Of a DNA stretch of 44,495 nt, positions 8,288 to 18,054 are shown piece by piece. The position numbers were made by a program, and so were the translations under genes. This DNA comes from Hydrogenophilales bacterium (lineage in GTDB: Bacteria; Pseudomonadota; Gammaproteobacteria; Burkholderiales; Thiobacillaceae). Where the stretch lies: assembly GCA_024636775.1 (NCBI GenBank), contig JAGXGP010000112.1:1-44495 (forward strand), given 5' to 3'. The notes under the pieces were generated by a model. It searched no databases. It was given only the letters and a program-made list of their open reading frames with translations, and was not told where the DNA came from. Each line of letters begins with the position of its first letter. Position 1 is the stretch's first letter.

Positions 8288-8947
8288 CTGTATTTGCTTG
8301 TCTCCTGCACGTCGCCCTGTCATCAAAAAAACTGGATAGTCCTGCGTTTCCGTCTCGCGTTCCTTGGTGATCGTGAACACCGTCTGGAACTGTACGTCGA
8401 CAAACCCGGACTGTGTGGTGCGACGGGCCAGATCGGCCTGATCGAAGCCGTGGTGCACGTCTACTTCCGGACCATGGAAGGAGCCATCTTCCTTATCGAG
8501 ATCAGCAATGCACAGATAACCGCCAGTGTTCAGCAGATCGTGGAAGACGCGCAGAATGTGGTCGGTGTCGGACACATGATGCAGGGTCATCGCGGTCACG
8601 ATCAGGTCGAATTTTTGCGTCGGAGCGGGATCGGTTTGCAAGTCAAGCTTTATCACCGTCATATTCGTCACGCTTTGCGCGGCGATCTTTTCGGCCACCA
8701 CCTCAAGCATGCCGCTTGAACTGTCGGCAAGCAGGATTGTGCCGAGCTCGTCCTTGAGCGGAAACGATAGCAGGCCCGTTCCGCAGCCGCAATCGAGAGC
8801 GTTCATGTCGCGATGCAAAGGCACGGCCTTGCGAACCGCGTCAGCAATCTTAAGCCCGCGTTCCTTGAAAACCGGGTTTTCATCCCATTGGCGGGCACGG
8901 GCATCAAAATGGTTGGCGTCGAGTTGGGTGGGTGGTGTCGTGTTCAT
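8282..8947 (-). CDS. Class I SAM-dependent methyltransferase
   Basis: The 221-residue soluble protein has a standard Rossmann-type SAM-binding motif I, LDCGCGTGLLSFPL (about residues 48-61). An acidic loop ILLADSSSGML follows, then the FDLIVTAMTLHHV stretch typical of small-molecule methyltransferases. Substrate is not predictable; the fold resembles UbiE/YcgJ-type enzymes. It is convergent with the small lipoprotein gene and has no apparent operon partner. Confidence 0.88.
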   Translation of the reverse strand: MNTTPPTQLDANHFDARARQWDENPVFKERGLKIADAVRKAVPLHRDMNALDCGCGTGLLSFPLKDELGTILLADSSSGMLEVVAEKIAAQSVTNMTVIKLDLQTDPAPTQKFDLIVTAMTLHHVSDTDHILRVFHDLLNTGGYLCIADLDKEDGSFHGPEVDVHHGFDQADLARRTTQSGFVDVQFQTVFTITKERETETQDYPVFLMTGRRAGDKQIQG

Positions 8948-9010
8948 GGTGTTGGAAGGGTTAAATGTCTCGCGGCTGCTTCAATGATGAAGGTGCTTGA
9001 AAGGCCAAGT

Positions 9011-9523
9011 CTAGCTTTTTTGGGTTTGCAGCACCCCCGCCCAGCGTGCCAGCTTGTCATCAAAAGTCATGGCGGCATAAGCGGGGCTGGTGGAGGGGAG
9101 TGTTTCGGTATGGATGGCGCTTAGCGTGGCCGGCAAAACGGGCAGCACCAGCCGCCGGTAGAGGTCGGCCGCCTTGCCGCCGTTGAAGCCGATCAAGGCA
9201 ATGTCCGGATGGGATTCAATGAACGCGGTGAAGTCATTCGGCATCACGCTGGCGTGCACGATGGCGGAATCGAGGCTACCCGGGCGTTGCGCAGCGGCGC
9301 ACACATCCCACAGCGCGATTCTGTTTTGCATCAGACGTTGCGCGCGTTCCGTGTAGGACAATTTGGGGTCTGAGTCGAAGAGCCGCCCCATGATTTTCCA
9401 AAATGCATTGTTGGGGTGGGCGTAGTACTGCTGCTGCCGCAGCGAAACTTGTCCAGGCAGGCTGCCGAGGATCAGAACCCGTGCGTGCGCGTCGGCAATG
9501 GGTGGGAAGCCGGTATCAGACAT
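9011..9523 (-). CDS. DNA-deoxyinosine glycosylase (uracil-DNA-glycosylase superfamily)
   Basis: The 170-residue protein has the family start VLILGSLPGQ, a GSxPG active-site loop variant, followed by QQYYAHPNNAFWKIMG, as in the hypoxanthine-DNA glycosylase branch of the UDG superfamily. The expected role is excision of deaminated bases (hypoxanthine, possibly uracil) in base-excision repair. The start codon lies three bases after the stop of rlmA, so the two are probably co-transcribed. Length is normal for the family. Confidence 0.87.
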   Translation of the reverse strand: MSDTGFPPIADAHARVLILGSLPGQVSLRQQQYYAHPNNAFWKIMGRLFDSDPKLSYTERAQRLMQNRIALWDVCAAAQRPGSLDSAIVHASVMPNDFTAFIESHPDIALIGFNGGKAADLYRRLVLPVLPATLSAIHTETLPSTSPAYAAMTFDDKLARWAGVLQTQKS

Positions 9524-9526
9524 TGG

Positions 9527-10372
9527 CTAATGCGATCGTTCAAACCCCGTCAGCCGTACATCCACGCTCAGCGCCAGTGCCGTCAACGCCGCAGCTTGTG
9601 CGCGGCCTTCGGCACTGGCGCGGTAGAGATGCGGCGTCATCGTCAGCAAATCGGTAATCTGTTCGGGGCGGGTCAGCTCAATCGAGAAGCGGACCGTTTC
9701 CGTGGGCAGGCGGCTAAAGCCCGGAGGCACTTGCTGGTCGACCGGACGTTCCGGTTTCAGGTTGGGGTAGATGATTTCGCGCAGCTCACGCAGATGATCG
9801 GGCCCGGCATCAACCTGCAATAGTAGGCCGCCCGGCTTCAACACCCGCGCAAACTCCGCATACACCGGGAAGCCGAACATGCACAGCACGCGATCCAGCG
9901 TGCCTGGCAGAACCGGCAGGTTGGCGTTGCTGCCCACCACCCAGTTCACGCGTTTGTCCTGCTTGGCGGCTGACAACACCGCCCATTTTGAAATATCCAG
10001 GCCCAGCAGCGCCAGGGTTTGTGTATCGCCCACTGCTGCGGCCAGTTGGCCCAGGTAGTAGCCCTCGCCACACCCGGCATCAAGGCAACTTATTGTTGCA
10101 TCAGCAGGCACATTGGCCAGCACCGCCCGGCTCACCGCAGCGGCGATCGGCTGGTAAAAGCCGATCGTGAGAAAACGCCGCCGCGCCGCGATCATTTCTT
10201 TGCTGTCGCCTGGATCACGCGAGCGTTTGTTTTGAACCGGTAATAGATGGGTGTAGCCCTGACTGGCGATGTCAAAACTGTGGCCCGAAGCGCAGCGCCA
10301 GACCGCGCCGCTGCAATGCAACGGCGTGCCGTCCAATGGACAGGCGAGCGACTGGAATGGAGTGATGCGCAT
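9527..10372 (-). CDS. rlmA: 23S rRNA (guanine-N1)-methyltransferase RlmA-like
   Basis: The 281-residue protein has an N-terminal zinc-finger-like segment (Cys11, Cys20, Cys27, His31) in which the usual second Cys of the first knuckle is Asp14. The diagnostic LLPVQNKRSRDPGDSKEM follows, then SAM motif I LDAGCGEGYYLG. RlmA methylates one guanine of 23S rRNA; closely related enzymes protect producers of macrolides. AGGA lies nine bases before the ATG. It heads a two-gene unit with the DNA glycosylase. A decayed partial copy of its 5' end exists at 19852-20003. Confidence 0.9.
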   Translation of the reverse strand: MRITPFQSLACPLDGTPLHCSGAVWRCASGHSFDIASQGYTHLLPVQNKRSRDPGDSKEMIAARRRFLTIGFYQPIAAAVSRAVLANVPADATISCLDAGCGEGYYLGQLAAAVGDTQTLALLGLDISKWAVLSAAKQDKRVNWVVGSNANLPVLPGTLDRVLCMFGFPVYAEFARVLKPGGLLLQVDAGPDHLRELREIIYPNLKPERPVDQQVPPGFSRLPTETVRFSIELTRPEQITDLLTMTPHLYRASAEGRAQAAALTALALSVDVRLTGFERSH

Positions 10373-10475
10373 TGACTATTTTCCTGACAGCCAGGGGTGC
10401 GAGCGAAAGGGATGATGCGAAAGCATGGTGTGCGAACCGGAGGGGAGTGGTCTCCTGTTGTTTGGGTGGGTTTTC

Positions 10476-10886
10476 TTAACGGCTCACCACATTCAAACCC
10501 GGTTTTAATTCATCTTCATCGATATAGCCGATGGCACCCGGTGTGTTTTGCACAAAATCAATCACTTCGGCGGTACTCGAGAATTCTTTGGGCGGGATCC
10601 CTTTGCCGATGAAACGGCGTACCGTCCAATAAGCCGTGTATTTGTCATCGTCCTGATTCAGATAGCGTTGCAGGAAGCGATCCCGTAGCGCACCCGACTT
10701 TAGATTGATCGCAGTGACATGTACTCCGTCTATCTCGATCGCTTTCCCCGTAAATATTCTTTGTACGGTGGTTGTGTTGAGCTTGTTCAAGCCGGGATGG
10801 CCGATGATGACCACGTTTTGCGCATGTGCTTCACTGAGTGCAAATACCAGCAGGGTGAAGATCAGCTTGAATGTTGTTTTCATCAT
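10476..10886 (-). CDS. Secreted PstS-like phosphate-binding-type protein
   Basis: The 136-residue protein has a signal peptide (1-22, ending EAHA) and a single half-domain of the periplasmic binding protein fold related to PstS. Typical stretches are TTTVQRIFTGKA, GALRDRFLQRYL, YWTVRRFIGKGIPP and VQNTPGAIGYID. It is much shorter than true PstS (about 320 residues), so it is unlikely to serve a phosphate ABC transporter alone. GGAG sits six bases before the first ATG. It follows the porin gene by 11 bases, which suggests a joint envelope or signalling role. Confidence 0.83.
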   Translation of the reverse strand: MMKTTFKLIFTLLVFALSEAHAQNVVIIGHPGLNKLNTTTVQRIFTGKAIEIDGVHVTAINLKSGALRDRFLQRYLNQDDDKYTAYWTVRRFIGKGIPPKEFSSTAEVIDFVQNTPGAIGYIDEDELKPGLNVVSR

Positions 10887-10897
10887 GGCTGTCTCCC

Positions 10898-12181
10898 TCA
10901 GAACGTAAAGTTGTAAGAGAGAGAAAACACATTGATGCGTTGATCGCCTGATTCACCGCCCGGTGACGCATCAACAAAACTGGACGCTACGCCAGTTTGT
11001 ACGACAGACCATTCGGCCTTGATTTTGCTTTTGCTGTCGACCGCATAGGACGTGCCGAGTGCCCAGGAGTGTTGGTCGTAGACCACCATGACATCGGCTA
11101 AATTACGCTCAAAACCGTAGTAAGGAGAGGAGGACGGCTGAGCCGTATTTATCGCCTGATACAGGTCGCGATTCTTGGTCGTGAGCTTGGCGTAGGTCAG
11201 GTAGGGCGTCCATTGGCCAACTTGTTTCTGCAGCGTCAGGTAAAAACCCTTGCTGTCGGGGGCCAGGGTAGAGCCGGAGTTTTTCCGTCTTACGTATTCA
11301 CCGGTCGTGCGGAAACCATTCCCCAAATCGATGCTTGCACCCAGATGGGCGGTGGTGGTGGTGATTTCGAGAGCGTTCGAATCTGGTTTCGGTATGTAGA
11401 GGGTGCCAAAAGGTGCGGCGGGAACAGGCACATACGTTGAAGGTCCCAGGTCCGGGCTGCCGCGCGGTGTAGTGTCGGCACGATGGATGCCCATGAGGAA
11501 AGTGTTTCCCCCCTGGTTCAGGCTCAGTCGCAAACCTCCAGATTTGGTATTCAACTTGGCAAAGAATTCGCCTGGCCGTCCGTCAGGAGTCAGTTGGGTT
11601 GGGGCAGCATTTGTATCGCGTGCATAGAAACGCCACGAGGCGTCTTTGGCTTTGCCCCAATAGCCATCGAGGACGAGCTCACTCTCTTTCATTAGCCAGG
11701 TCTTGGCGAACGATGCGCCGATGAAGTCCACTGTGGCAGCGGTCGAATACACTTCAATGGGCAAGCGGGCCGCGGTGAAGGTTGTGCCTACATCTGCGTT
11801 TTCGGAATGCAGGTAGAAGGGGATGCGCAGTTTGCCCGCACGAAGCAGCCAGTCATCGGTTGGCCGATACGACAGAAAGGCCCAGCTCAGCATCGCTTTA
11901 ACGTCTTGATCGCTGTCTGAGGCGGGTGCCAGTTTGGCCTGAACGGTTGCACTCCAATCTGGACTTAAGCGCGCGCTCAATTGCGCGCCTAGAACGGTAT
12001 CGCGCTTGAAACCACCGTCTTTATCAATATATCGCTGGTAGGCATTTTCCTGATCAGACTGCGCATAGCCGATTGTGCCGTAGCCAGACAGTGAGTAATC
12101 GACGGCGTGCGCAGACAGGCTTGCCGCACTCAACAAGAGGCAAGCAAGCGAGTGAATTCGGTTACGCAACCGTTGTTGCAT
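10898..12181 (-). CDS. Outer-membrane porin
   Basis: The 427-residue protein has a cleavable signal peptide (1 to about 26, ending SAHA). The mature part has alternating aromatic/hydrophobic beta-strands and ends in ...NVFSLSYNFTF, a C-terminal Phe signature recognised by the BAM machinery. The pattern LSGYGTIGYAQSD, GAQLSARLSPDW, WLLRAGKLRIPFYLHSEN is characteristic of Gram-negative porins. The substrate is not evident. It is paired with the downstream PstS-like gene. No clear ribosome site precedes the ATG. Confidence 0.88.
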   Translation of the reverse strand: MQQRLRNRIHSLACLLLSAASLSAHAVDYSLSGYGTIGYAQSDQENAYQRYIDKDGGFKRDTVLGAQLSARLSPDWSATVQAKLAPASDSDQDVKAMLSWAFLSYRPTDDWLLRAGKLRIPFYLHSENADVGTTFTAARLPIEVYSTAATVDFIGASFAKTWLMKESELVLDGYWGKAKDASWRFYARDTNAAPTQLTPDGRPGEFFAKLNTKSGGLRLSLNQGGNTFLMGIHRADTTPRGSPDLGPSTYVPVPAAPFGTLYIPKPDSNALEITTTTAHLGASIDLGNGFRTTGEYVRRKNSGSTLAPDSKGFYLTLQKQVGQWTPYLTYAKLTTKNRDLYQAINTAQPSSSPYYGFERNLADVMVVYDQHSWALGTSYAVDSKSKIKAEWSVVQTGVASSFVDASPGGESGDQRINVFSLSYNFTF

Positions 12182-12323
12182 GGCTAGGGTCAGGGTTGAA
12201 TCAGGATAAAAAAGTCGGCTGGTTTTCTTGGGAACCAGTCCATCTCCGCCTTGCGATTTTTTCGAATTATTACATTAGAACCCGGAACATCATAATGGCC
12301 GGCCATGTTCCATGGAGTACGGC

Positions 12324-13412
12324 TCAAATGGTGGGCTTGGGACATTTGCAGTAGCCATTGAGTTCTACATAGGCTTTTCCGCGCGTCGTTCCACTGACGT
12401 CACACGCGCCTTCCCAGTACACCGGGCCAACCCAGAAGCTATGGTGTCCGCATAGTTCCTGGTCTTGTACGCTGGGCTGCACTGTAAATATTTCACTTCC
12501 GATTGTGACTGTCCAACCGGATGGATAGACGCATCCGGTTCGGGGACTGGTCCAATGACCGAGAACCGTCACGTCGAATTGATGGGCAGCAAGATTCGTG
12601 GTGCGTCCTTCGGCATCGGTGATTGAGCCGGATTTTTCGACGGTAGCGTTGTCGCCGTTAAAGTCGAACAGCATGACCTGGCGGTTGTCTGCCAGTTCGA
12701 TGGCAAACCATTGCCAGCCCTGGCTGATAGCCTGAAACAGCTCGCCGTATTGGCGATCAAACCAGCTGGTTCCTGTGACCTTGTAGGATTTCCCCGCAAT
12801 ACTCAACGTGCCCGTTGTAGCCATGTGGGTGCGTGAGTAATAGTAGGTATAGCCGCCAAAAATATAGGGATGCGCATCGCCGCCGTAGTGCAGCGCGGGT
12901 GCTTTGGTCGATTGCAAGTCGATATCCAGCACGTAGTCGCCTATTGCGCTGTGCAGATGATCCGTGCCATTGCCACCGATGGCAGTGACTGCCTGATCAG
13001 AACCGGAACTGAGATTGAAACCATTGGGCGTTTTGTTGGGGATGTGAAATTCAACACATTCCTTGAACTCAAAACGGTTGCCGTTGACATCGGTGATGGC
13101 CGCTTGCACCAGCTGGTCGCGCATGAACAGAAACGCATCAAAGGTGAAAAACACCACCTCAAAGCCAAAGCGTTGGCCATCTTCGGTTTCCAGATGGCCG
13201 GTCCAGTACCACCACTGAACCTTCTCGGCGGGTAGAAAGGCATCGTCTGCCGGCAGGCTCACCGGTCCAATCAGTCCTCGTCTGGGCATGAACCAGCACA
13301 TGAACATGGTCACTGCCAGGAGTATCCATGGCAGCAAGGGTGGAAATTTCCAGGCAATCAGTATCAAAACAAGCGCTACGAGCCAAGGAGAACTCTGCCA
13401 AATTTTTTTCAT
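12324..13412 (-). CDS. AttH/CrtC-like lipocalin-type protein with N-terminal membrane anchor
   Basis: The 362-residue protein starts with a hydrophobic hairpin (about residues 10-42), so it is probably held in the inner membrane. The rest resembles AttH/carotenoid 1,2-hydratase-like two-lipocalin proteins (COG5621 type). Examples are WWYWTGHLETEDGQRFGFEV near residue 68, then WFDRQYGEL and GWQWFAIELADNRQVMLFDF in the second half. A hydratase or hydrolase role is often assigned but unproven. GGGAAG six bases upstream supports the start. It is the third gene after the hybrid kinase and the diguanylate cyclase, with a 17-base gap. Confidence 0.82.
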   Translation of the reverse strand: MKKIWQSSPWLVALVLILIAWKFPPLLPWILLAVTMFMCWFMPRRGLIGPVSLPADDAFLPAEKVQWWYWTGHLETEDGQRFGFEVVFFTFDAFLFMRDQLVQAAITDVNGNRFEFKECVEFHIPNKTPNGFNLSSGSDQAVTAIGGNGTDHLHSAIGDYVLDIDLQSTKAPALHYGGDAHPYIFGGYTYYYSRTHMATTGTLSIAGKSYKVTGTSWFDRQYGELFQAISQGWQWFAIELADNRQVMLFDFNGDNATVEKSGSITDAEGRTTNLAAHQFDVTVLGHWTSPRTGCVYPSGWTVTIGSEIFTVQPSVQDQELCGHHSFWVGPVYWEGACDVSGTTRGKAYVELNGYCKCPKPTI

Positions 13413-13429
13413 TCAAGCTTCCCGTTTTA

Positions 13430-14356
13430 TTATTCAATGTAGCGAATCTGATTTCGCCCTGTGTGCTTGGCCTGGTAGAGCGCCTGATCGGCACGCCTCA
13501 GCAAATAACTCGTCGACTTTGGGTCGGATTGCGCACGGCAGGCCACCCCGATGCTGATGGTAACGTGTTCGGAAATCGGTGACAGGGCATGGGGAATTTC
13601 CAGGCTCGCCACAGTCTGACGCAAGGTTTCTGCTACTTTGCAGGCACCTTCCAGATTGGTTCCCGGAAGCAATGTGACAAACTCTTCACCCCCATAGCGC
13701 GCCAATAAATCCATCGGACGGTTCATGACAGCCTGCATGGCCTGGGCGATTTGAATCAGGCACGCGTCGCCTGTTCCATGGCCATAGCAATCATTAAACG
13801 GCTTGAAGTAATCCACGTCGATCATCAACAGCGACAGGGGATATTGCGTCCGAATCGCGCGATGCATCTCGTTATCCAGGGTGTTATCGAAATGCCGGCG
13901 ATTGGGAATATTGGTCAGACCATCAAAAAGCGACAGTCGCTTCAGCGCATCGGTTTGCAGTTTCAGTGCAATGTGATTGCGTACCCGCGCCTTGATGATG
14001 GGTGGGCTGATGGGCTTGTGGATGTAATCCATTGCGCCCAGCGTCAGGCCCAGTTCCTCATCCTCAATCTGATTTTGAGCCGTGACGAATAACACCGGAA
14101 TATCGCAGGTCTTGGGGTCGGCTTTGAGGCGTTTGCAGACTTCATAGCCATCCATGTCCGGCATCATCACATCCAGCAGAATTAAATCAGGTGCGCCGGC
14201 CGCCACCAGTTCCAGGGCCTTGGCACCACTGGTCGCCAGCTGGATCCGATAGTCATCGCGCAAAATGTTGCTCAACAAACTCAGGTTGGCGGGGACATCG
14301 TCCACCAGCAATACGGTCGCGCGTTCTGTCTCGGCAGACATGGGATTGTTTTCCAT
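13430..14356 (-). CDS. Response-regulator diguanylate cyclase (REC-GGDEF)
   Basis: The 308-residue protein carries a receiver domain (about 12-130) with phospho-acceptor Asp62 in LLDVMMPDMDG and Lys114 in YIHKP. A GGDEF domain (about 140-308) has an intact GGEEF active site (222-226) and an RxxD allosteric I-site (RPMD, 213-216). It is therefore expected to make cyclic di-GMP when phosphorylated and to be product-inhibited. It begins four bases after the hybrid histidine kinase stop, so that kinase is its likely phosphodonor. GGEEF is a functional variant. Confidence 0.95.
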   Translation of the reverse strand: MENNPMSAETERATVLLVDDVPANLSLLSNILRDDYRIQLATSGAKALELVAAGAPDLILLDVMMPDMDGYEVCKRLKADPKTCDIPVLFVTAQNQIEDEELGLTLGAMDYIHKPISPPIIKARVRNHIALKLQTDALKRLSLFDGLTNIPNRRHFDNTLDNEMHRAIRTQYPLSLLMIDVDYFKPFNDCYGHGTGDACLIQIAQAMQAVMNRPMDLLARYGGEEFVTLLPGTNLEGACKVAETLRQTVASLEIPHALSPISEHVTISIGVACRAQSDPKSTSYLLRRADQALYQAKHTGRNQIRYIE

Positions 14357-14360
14357 CGTT

Positions 14361-16793
14361 TCAGCGCTCTGGCAACAACGTCAGGGCGGCGTCAAAGTTA
14401 AATTGATCCAGCGCCACCGAGATACGGTGCACGGTTTGTAATGGCATCCTGCTGGCGAATTCGGATAGGTTGGCTTGCCATAGTTCTACTGCCTCAACAC
14501 TGCATTCCTCCAGTAACACTCTAAGCCGGGGTAAGCAGTCTGGCCATTGGTCTGACAGGGCAGCATCCTCTGATGTTGTGTTCCCTTCTTGCGATAGCGA
14601 GGCGACTGGAATCTGCGCTGCCAAGCCAGTTTCTGACATCAGGGGATCACGTTTGATCGTGGACGCATGACCCGTTTCTTCATTCAGCAAATGCCGTAGC
14701 GCCTCGGGCAACACCGGTTTGGACAGAAACAGACGTGCATTCAAACCGGTAAGGGCCTCGTGCATCGCATCCGTATCGTAGGCGGAGACGATAACCGGCA
14801 CAGGCAGCCTATCGGGGTGTTGGTCATGCAGGCTGCGCAAGACGTGCTCACCGCTCATGTCGGGCATGACCCAGTCCAGCATCAGAAGATGATACGGGCG
14901 GCCCGCTTGCCGCGCCTGTTCAATCATTTCAAGCGCGGTCTTTCCGTTTGTGGCGCTATCAATACCGGAATCCAGCGCCATGCCTACACCAAACTGGCTC
15001 AGCATATTCACCAACACCATACGTGCTTCGTCTTGATCGTCCACGACCAGGGCGCGCAGATTCTGTACGCCGGGTAGATACAGCGGGACCGGCGCGCGAT
15101 GTGGCGCGCGCAAGAAACGAATGGTGCAAACGAAGCGTGAGCCTTCACCCGGCTTGCTCTCTACCCCGATTTCTCCGCCCATCAGACGGACAAAACGCTT
15201 GGTAATCGCCAACCCCAGGCCGGTCCCGCCATATTTTCGGGTGATCGAACCATCCGCCTGGGTGAATTCGTGGAACAAATTCCCCACCTGCTCGGCCGTC
15301 ATGCCGATGCCGGTGTCACTGACGCAAAAACGGAGTGCCATTGAGTTGCTGTCCTGATCCTCGATGTTTACCGCCAATTTCACATGGCCCTGATGTGTGA
15401 ACTTGATCGCGTTGGACAACAGGTTGGTGAGAATTTGACTCAGTCTTAACGCGTCACCCAGCAAGGCGCCGTTCTCGCCCAATAGATGGGGATCCCCGAC
15501 GTCGAACAGCAGTTCGACATCTTTTTCATAGGCGCGCTGTTGCAACAAGGTCAGCGCGTTAGCGACGACCTCATCGACCAGGAAGCGGCTGTGTTCCAGC
15601 TCCAGCTTGTCGGCTTCGATCTTGGAGAAGTCCAGGATGTTGTTGATGATCTCCATCAGCATCCTGGCAGCGCCGTGGGCTTTGGAAATGTAATCGCGCT
15701 GACGCGCATTCAAATCGGTTTTAAGGGCCAGATAAACCATTCCGATGATGGCGTTCATCGGTGTGCGGATTTCATGGCTCATGTTGGCCAGGAACATCGA
15801 CTTTGCCTTGGTTGCGTTCTGCGCCTGATCTCGCGCCTCTTCCAATGCGAGTTGTGCCGCCTGGCGACGCCCGATATCGGCCTCGATGGATTGAGCCATG
15901 GTGTCAAACGTCTCGCCCAGCACGGCAAGTTCTTCGACACCCCCACCGCGGATCAAACCTGCGTGGGAACGGCTGGAGTAGTCGCCTGCCGTCAGTTTGT
16001 CGGCAGACAGTCTGAGTCGCTCAATCGGCCGCAGTACCTGTCGGCGCACCGTAATGAGCGCCAACATAACCAGGCCGATCGTGGCGACCATACTCACCAG
16101 CAACACGGCGATGAGTTGTTGCAAGCGTTCGGTCGCTTGCTCCACTTCGTTTTGGGTACGGCTGCTGACCTGTTCCTTCAGCTTGTTAACCGCGTGTGAC
16201 AAGTCGGACTTCAACACGCTGTAGTTTTGGCTGTGCACCAGTTTGCTGGCAAAGTCGAGGCGAGGCGTCCCCTCGGAAACGAAATCCTGCAGTTCTGGGT
16301 CGTACAGCCCCTGGGTTGCGGCAAAGGCAATTTGCTCGGTTTGTTTCATCGCCTCGGTGGCGGCGAAAACCTGTCCGAGCGTCTTGAGCTCCTGCGCATT
16401 GAAACCCAGGGCGCGCATCCGATCCGTCAACACGTGCCGTTCACCTTGCGTGGGCGGCACATGCTGTATACGTCCCGCAATCACATCATCCCAATACGTT
16501 GCAGGGTTAATCATTGCCGGCGCCGGTTTTTCGCCTTGGCGAACCGCAAGAATATCGTAGTAATAAAACAGATAACGCGGTTCGCCGGTAATCGTATAGG
16601 CGCGCACCAGTCGTGTCAGTTGCTCGGTCTCCTGTTGGAGTTCGTTGGACACCTGGATGGACTGCTGCCGGTGTTCCTGCGCGGCCATCATCCTGTTGTA
16701 AGCCTGATCAATCAACACGATGCATGCCATGTTGGCGCTCAATACCAGCAGCACCCCCACAGAGAACCAGAAGGATAACTTGCGTAGCTTCAT
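14361..16793 (-). CDS. Hybrid sensor histidine kinase
   Basis: The 810-residue protein has TM1 (about 10-28), a roughly 200-residue helical periplasmic sensor, TM2 (about 228-248), HAMP and a coiled coil. HisKA follows with the H-box [11 protein letters not shown] (His340), then a HATPase domain with CVSDTGIGM and [12 protein letters not shown], and a receiver domain with the acceptor in [13 protein letters not shown]. The last 100 residues resemble the Hpt-like tail of such kinases but lack a phospho-acceptor histidine motif. The ATG at 16793 is preferred; the frame extends 12 codons to a TTG. It leads an operon with the REC-GGDEF and lipocalin-like genes. Confidence 0.95.
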   Translation of the reverse strand: MKLRKLSFWFSVGVLLVLSANMACIVLIDQAYNRMMAAQEHRQQSIQVSNELQQETEQLTRLVRAYTITGEPRYLFYYYDILAVRQGEKPAPAMINPATYWDDVIAGRIQHVPPTQGERHVLTDRMRALGFNAQELKTLGQVFAATEAMKQTEQIAFAATQGLYDPELQDFVSEGTPRLDFASKLVHSQNYSVLKSDLSHAVNKLKEQVSSRTQNEVEQATERLQQLIAVLLVSMVATIGLVMLALITVRRQVLRPIERLRLSADKLTAGDYSSRSHAGLIRGGGVEELAVLGETFDTMAQSIEADIGRRQAAQLALEEARDQAQNATKAKSMFLANMSHEIRTPMNAIIGMVYLALKTDLNARQRDYISKAHGAARMLMEIINNILDFSKIEADKLELEHSRFLVDEVVANALTLLQQRAYEKDVELLFDVGDPHLLGENGALLGDALRLSQILTNLLSNAIKFTHQGHVKLAVNIEDQDSNSMALRFCVSDTGIGMTAEQVGNLFHEFTQADGSITRKYGGTGLGLAITKRFVRLMGGEIGVESKPGEGSRFVCTIRFLRAPHRAPVPLYLPGVQNLRALVVDDQDEARMVLVNMLSQFGVGMALDSGIDSATNGKTALEMIEQARQAGRPYHLLMLDWVMPDMSGEHVLRSLHDQHPDRLPVPVIVSAYDTDAMHEALTGLNARLFLSKPVLPEALRHLLNEETGHASTIKRDPLMSETGLAAQIPVASLSQEGNTTSEDAALSDQWPDCLPRLRVLLEECSVEAVELWQANLSEFASRMPLQTVHRISVALDQFNFDAALTLLPER

Positions 16794-16912
16794 TGGCGTA
16801 GCCCGCTCACTACGGCGGTGTTTTGACAAGATTGAGACATGTTTGCCGTGCGCTTACCCATACGAATAATTGTTATCAGAAACCCTGTTTTTCGTCACGG
16901 CGCGCTCAGGCT

Positions 16913-17305
16913 TTAAGGTGATGGGACGGCCGGTTTATCCAATGCAGCCTGCATCGCCTGCTCGGACACCGGGTAGGTCAACACGGCATGGATGGGAAAC
17001 AGTTCCAGCAGCTTGCCGATATGCGGTTCTTCATTGGGCTGCATGAACACAATCATCTTCGCCTGTGGTGCAAGATATTGCAGGGATCGTAGCGTGACAT
17101 CCAGATTGGAGACATTCGCGCCTGCGTAATTGTTGCCCCAGCCGTAGATGAATTCCCCGACGAAAAAATCCGGTGTCTGTTTCTGCATCGCCCGGTGAAG
17201 ATTGCGGGCCGTATCAAAACGCTCCTCCGCAATGCCCAACTCCTGATACAAAATGCGGAAATCGGGGTGGAAGGGCGATTCGATCAGGGAAAAAAGCGTT
17301 TTCAT
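16913..17305 (-). CDS. Conserved-looking hypothetical protein
   Basis: The 130-residue soluble protein shows alternating strand and helix segments (KTLFSLIESPF, KMIVFMQPNEE, IHAVLTYPVSEQAMQAAL) that suggest a small alpha/beta, perhaps flavodoxin- or receiver-like, fold without recognisable catalytic residues. The ATG at 17305 is used because the alternative nine codons upstream adds a basic tail and no ribosome site. It lies 119 bases upstream of the hybrid kinase on the same strand and could belong to that operon. No function can be assigned. Confidence 0.65.
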   Translation of the reverse strand: MKTLFSLIESPFHPDFRILYQELGIAEERFDTARNLHRAMQKQTPDFFVGEFIYGWGNNYAGANVSNLDVTLRSLQYLAPQAKMIVFMQPNEEPHIGKLLELFPIHAVLTYPVSEQAMQAALDKPAVPSP

Positions 17306-17409
17306 GGGATGTAGTTTACATGGGGCGCGCATGGTTTATTGATCCAACTGCCTGAGGTGCGGGCTAAAGGGTTGGCGCTAACGCGCAGCGCGAAAGCCAT
17401 GGCCCGTTG

Positions 17410-18024
17410 TCATACCGTACTCAGCATTGAATGCAGCGCAGAGCGCCCCGAGGCCGTGCCGAACCAGGCAAGGGCGCAGCAATTGAGAATGACTGTGGTC
17501 CAAAACACGATCTGAAATGATCGCTTTCTGGACTTGTGGCGAAGCAGGCGTTGTGCCGCCAAAGCGCCTGGCCAGCCTCCAGCCAATCCGATGAAGTGCA
17601 AGGTACTTTCTTTGGTCCGCCACCGGCCGCTTGTTGCTGCAGATTTGTCGAAGGCATACACAATGAAAGCAGCAAGGCTGGCAGCCAGATAAAACCAGGC
17701 CACTTCGACTGGCAACTTGCCAGTTACGCTTGATCCTGCGACAAAGGCAACAAAGGCCGCAGCAAACACGAGAGTGATATTTCCTTTCCCGGATCGGGAG
17801 GCTGCCGTCGAGTGTTTAAGGGCGAATATGACGTTTCCAGCTTGGGGCCGACCTTTGGGATCGTGCCCGAGTTCGTAAGTAACGAATTCATTTCCAGCGG
17901 GCCGTTGCTGTCTGCCAGAAAATGATTTGATGTGAAGAAAAACGCGCTGACCCCCACCCTTAGGCGTGATGAATCCGAATCCTTGATCGTCTCGCCATTC
18001 AGCGATTTTTCCCTGATAACGCAC
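17410..18024 (-). CDS. Cold-shock domain fused to DUF1294 membrane domain
   Basis: The 204-residue protein has an N-terminal cold-shock OB-fold (about 1-70: GKIAEWRDDQGFGFITP, RVFLHIKSF) and a C-terminal DUF1294 domain (about 85-200) with three to four membrane segments and the RRTKES/GGWPGALAAQRLLRHKSRK-type signature. Such fusions are widespread in proteobacteria; the nucleic-acid-binding part probably faces the cytoplasm. The start is a GTG at 18024, which fits the family's N-terminus. A nested hairpin lies in the leader (18055-18120). Function is not known experimentally to me. Confidence 0.87.
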   Translation of the reverse strand: MRYQGKIAEWRDDQGFGFITPKGGGQRVFLHIKSFSGRQQRPAGNEFVTYELGHDPKGRPQAGNVIFALKHSTAASRSGKGNITLVFAAAFVAFVAGSSVTGKLPVEVAWFYLAASLAAFIVYAFDKSAATSGRWRTKESTLHFIGLAGGWPGALAAQRLLRHKSRKRSFQIVFWTTVILNCCALAWFGTASGRSALHSMLSTV

Positions 18025-18054
18025 AGTGTTTGACTCTGAATAGTTGTGAAGTAA

